Assembly (NCBI GenBank): GCA_021204025.1
Contig: JAJQAC010000010.1
Location: 1-32,510, forward strand
Source of the DNA: Clostridiales bacterium
Lineage (GTDB): Bacteria; Bacillota; Clostridia; Lachnospirales; Lachnospiraceae
Reading direction: 5' to 3'
Length of the DNA: 32,510 nt
In this document: positions 31,931 to 32,510 of the stretch, piece after piece
Layout of the letters: the number at the start of each line of letters is the position of its first letter
Numbering within the stretch: position 1 is the first letter of the stretch
Program-made: the position numbers and the translations under genes
Notes under the pieces: model-generated
The model's input: only the letters and a program-made list of their open reading frames with translations
Databases searched by the model: none
What the model was told of the DNA's origin: nothing

Positions 31931-32299
31931 ATGAAAGTAATCGAAACAACCAAGGCGCCGGGAGCAATCGGACCTTATTCTCAGGGATTTGAAGTGAACG
32001 GAGTGGTTTATACATCGGGGCAGATTCCGGTTGACCCGGCAAACGGCCAGGTACCGGAGGGCATCGCCGCTCAGACTGAGCAGAGCTGCAAAAATGTAGC
32101 AGCTATCCTGGAAGCGGCGGGAAGCAGTATGGAGCAGGTATTTAAGACGACCTGTTTCCTGGCAAATATGAGTGACTTTGCGGCTTTTAATGAAGTCTAT
32201 GCGAAATATTTTGTATCCAAACCAGGACGGAGCTGTGTGGCGGTAAAGGATCTTCCGAAGGGAGTTCTTTGTGAGATTGAGGCCATCGCGGTGAAGTAA
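31931..32299 (+). CDS. ridA: RidA-family 2-iminobutanoate/2-iminopropanoate deaminase
   Basis: A 122-residue trimeric YjgF/YER057c/UK114 protein that hydrolyses reactive imines formed by PLP enzymes. PGAIGPYSQG, TSGQIPVDP and PGRSCVAVKDLPKG with the substrate-binding Arg, plus a final EIEAIA, are all present. AGGAGG lies just before ATG 31931; the upstream in-frame ATG at 31880 has no ribosome binding site. It follows patB by 64 bp. Confidence 0.96.
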   Translation: MKVIETTKAPGAIGPYSQGFEVNGVVYTSGQIPVDPANGQVPEGIAAQTEQSCKNVAAILEAAGSSMEQVFKTTCFLANMSDFAAFNEVYAKYFVSKPGRSCVAVKDLPKGVLCEIEAIAVK

Positions 32300-32356
32300 A
32301 CCGGGGCGTATAAAAGATCAGGTCAGAGGATGCAGGACTGCATATCGACGAATCAG

Positions 32357-32380
32357 GGAGGGGATTTTCCCCTCCTTTTC
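32357..32380 (+). terminator. Terminator after ridA
   Basis: GGAGGGGA pairs perfectly with TCCCCTCC around TTT, followed by TTTT. Confidence 0.9.
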
Positions 32381-32427
32381 GCGTTCGGAAGCGGCATGAA
32401 ATACTGGAAACTTGTGGGGAAATGTGC

Positions 32428-32456
32428 TTGACGGAAGTAAGGAAATTCGTTATACT
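32428..32456 (+). promoter_or_regulatory. Promoter of the next, cut-off gene
   Basis: TTGACG (32428-32433), a 17-bp spacer and TATACT (32451-32456). A GAGGTGA ribosome binding site follows at 32488-32494, so a gene begins at the very end of the window or just beyond. Confidence 0.75.
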
Positions 32457-32510
32457 ATCCCGTCTTCGACACTTGAGAATTTTAAAAGAGGTGAGAATCC
32501 CTGAAAAACA

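Overview
The window looks like chromosomal DNA of a strictly anaerobic Clostridia species, most likely a gut Lachnospiraceae. The evidence is the cysS-mrnC-rlmB cluster, a CIRCE-controlled groESL, the class III (oxygen-sensitive) ribonucleotide reductase, rubredoxin, superoxide reductase and DUF401/DUF6106-type proteins, with clear AGGAGG ribosome binding sites throughout. No species is claimed.

Layout. 1-400: end of a tRNA-Gly, then tRNA-Val and tRNA-Met behind a strong promoter and before a terminator. 481-4601: a lipid kinase, ispF, cysS, mrnC and rlmB, tightly packed. 4743-6710: L-lactate dehydrogenase convergent with a proline-rich DUF4397 protein. 6848-10265: tRNA-Thr, a structured interspersed repeat, glnS and a MocR-type regulator. 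10405-13874: an acidic membrane-anchored protein divergent from CIRCE-groES-groEL-DUF6106. 14040-15301: a coiled-coil protein with tandem 42-bp repeats, an HxlR regulator and a long palindromic element.

15399-22306 is the most interesting region. A small flavin-type protein, a DUF401 permease and a three-gene redox operon (4Fe-4S ferredoxin subunit, FAD/NAD-type oxidoreductase, molybdopterin enzyme) are served by three promoters with the same design. In each, an AT palindrome is centred 31.5 bp from the -35 box, followed by a conserved TATCTTG. The molybdenum enzyme has a TorD/DmsD-like chaperone fused to its N-terminus, no Tat signal, no membrane-anchor partner, and lacks the first Cys of its N-terminal Fe-S motif. 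Together this suggests a cytosolic reductase for an imported, unknown substrate.

22531-25185 is a redox and oxygen-defence block: rubredoxin, an FMN-binding exported protein, a DUF134-NifX fusion with a His/Cys-rich tail, and desulfoferrodoxin. The rubredoxin and DUF134 promoters share a paired GGCATATGCC operator laid over a TTGACA-17-TATGAT promoter, which points to one repressor, perhaps the DUF134 protein itself.

25335-28769: nrdG and an nrdD with a C-terminal glutaredoxin domain. 28811-30264 is a decayed segment with a terminator, a second copy of the interspersed repeat, a 3' remnant of a patB-like C-S lyase and an internally deleted NhaC antiporter. 30383-32299: a glutaredoxin-like protein, an intact PatB-family enzyme and ridA. 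The window closes with a terminator and a promoter for a gene running off the end.

All functional calls come from reading motifs; no database search was run.
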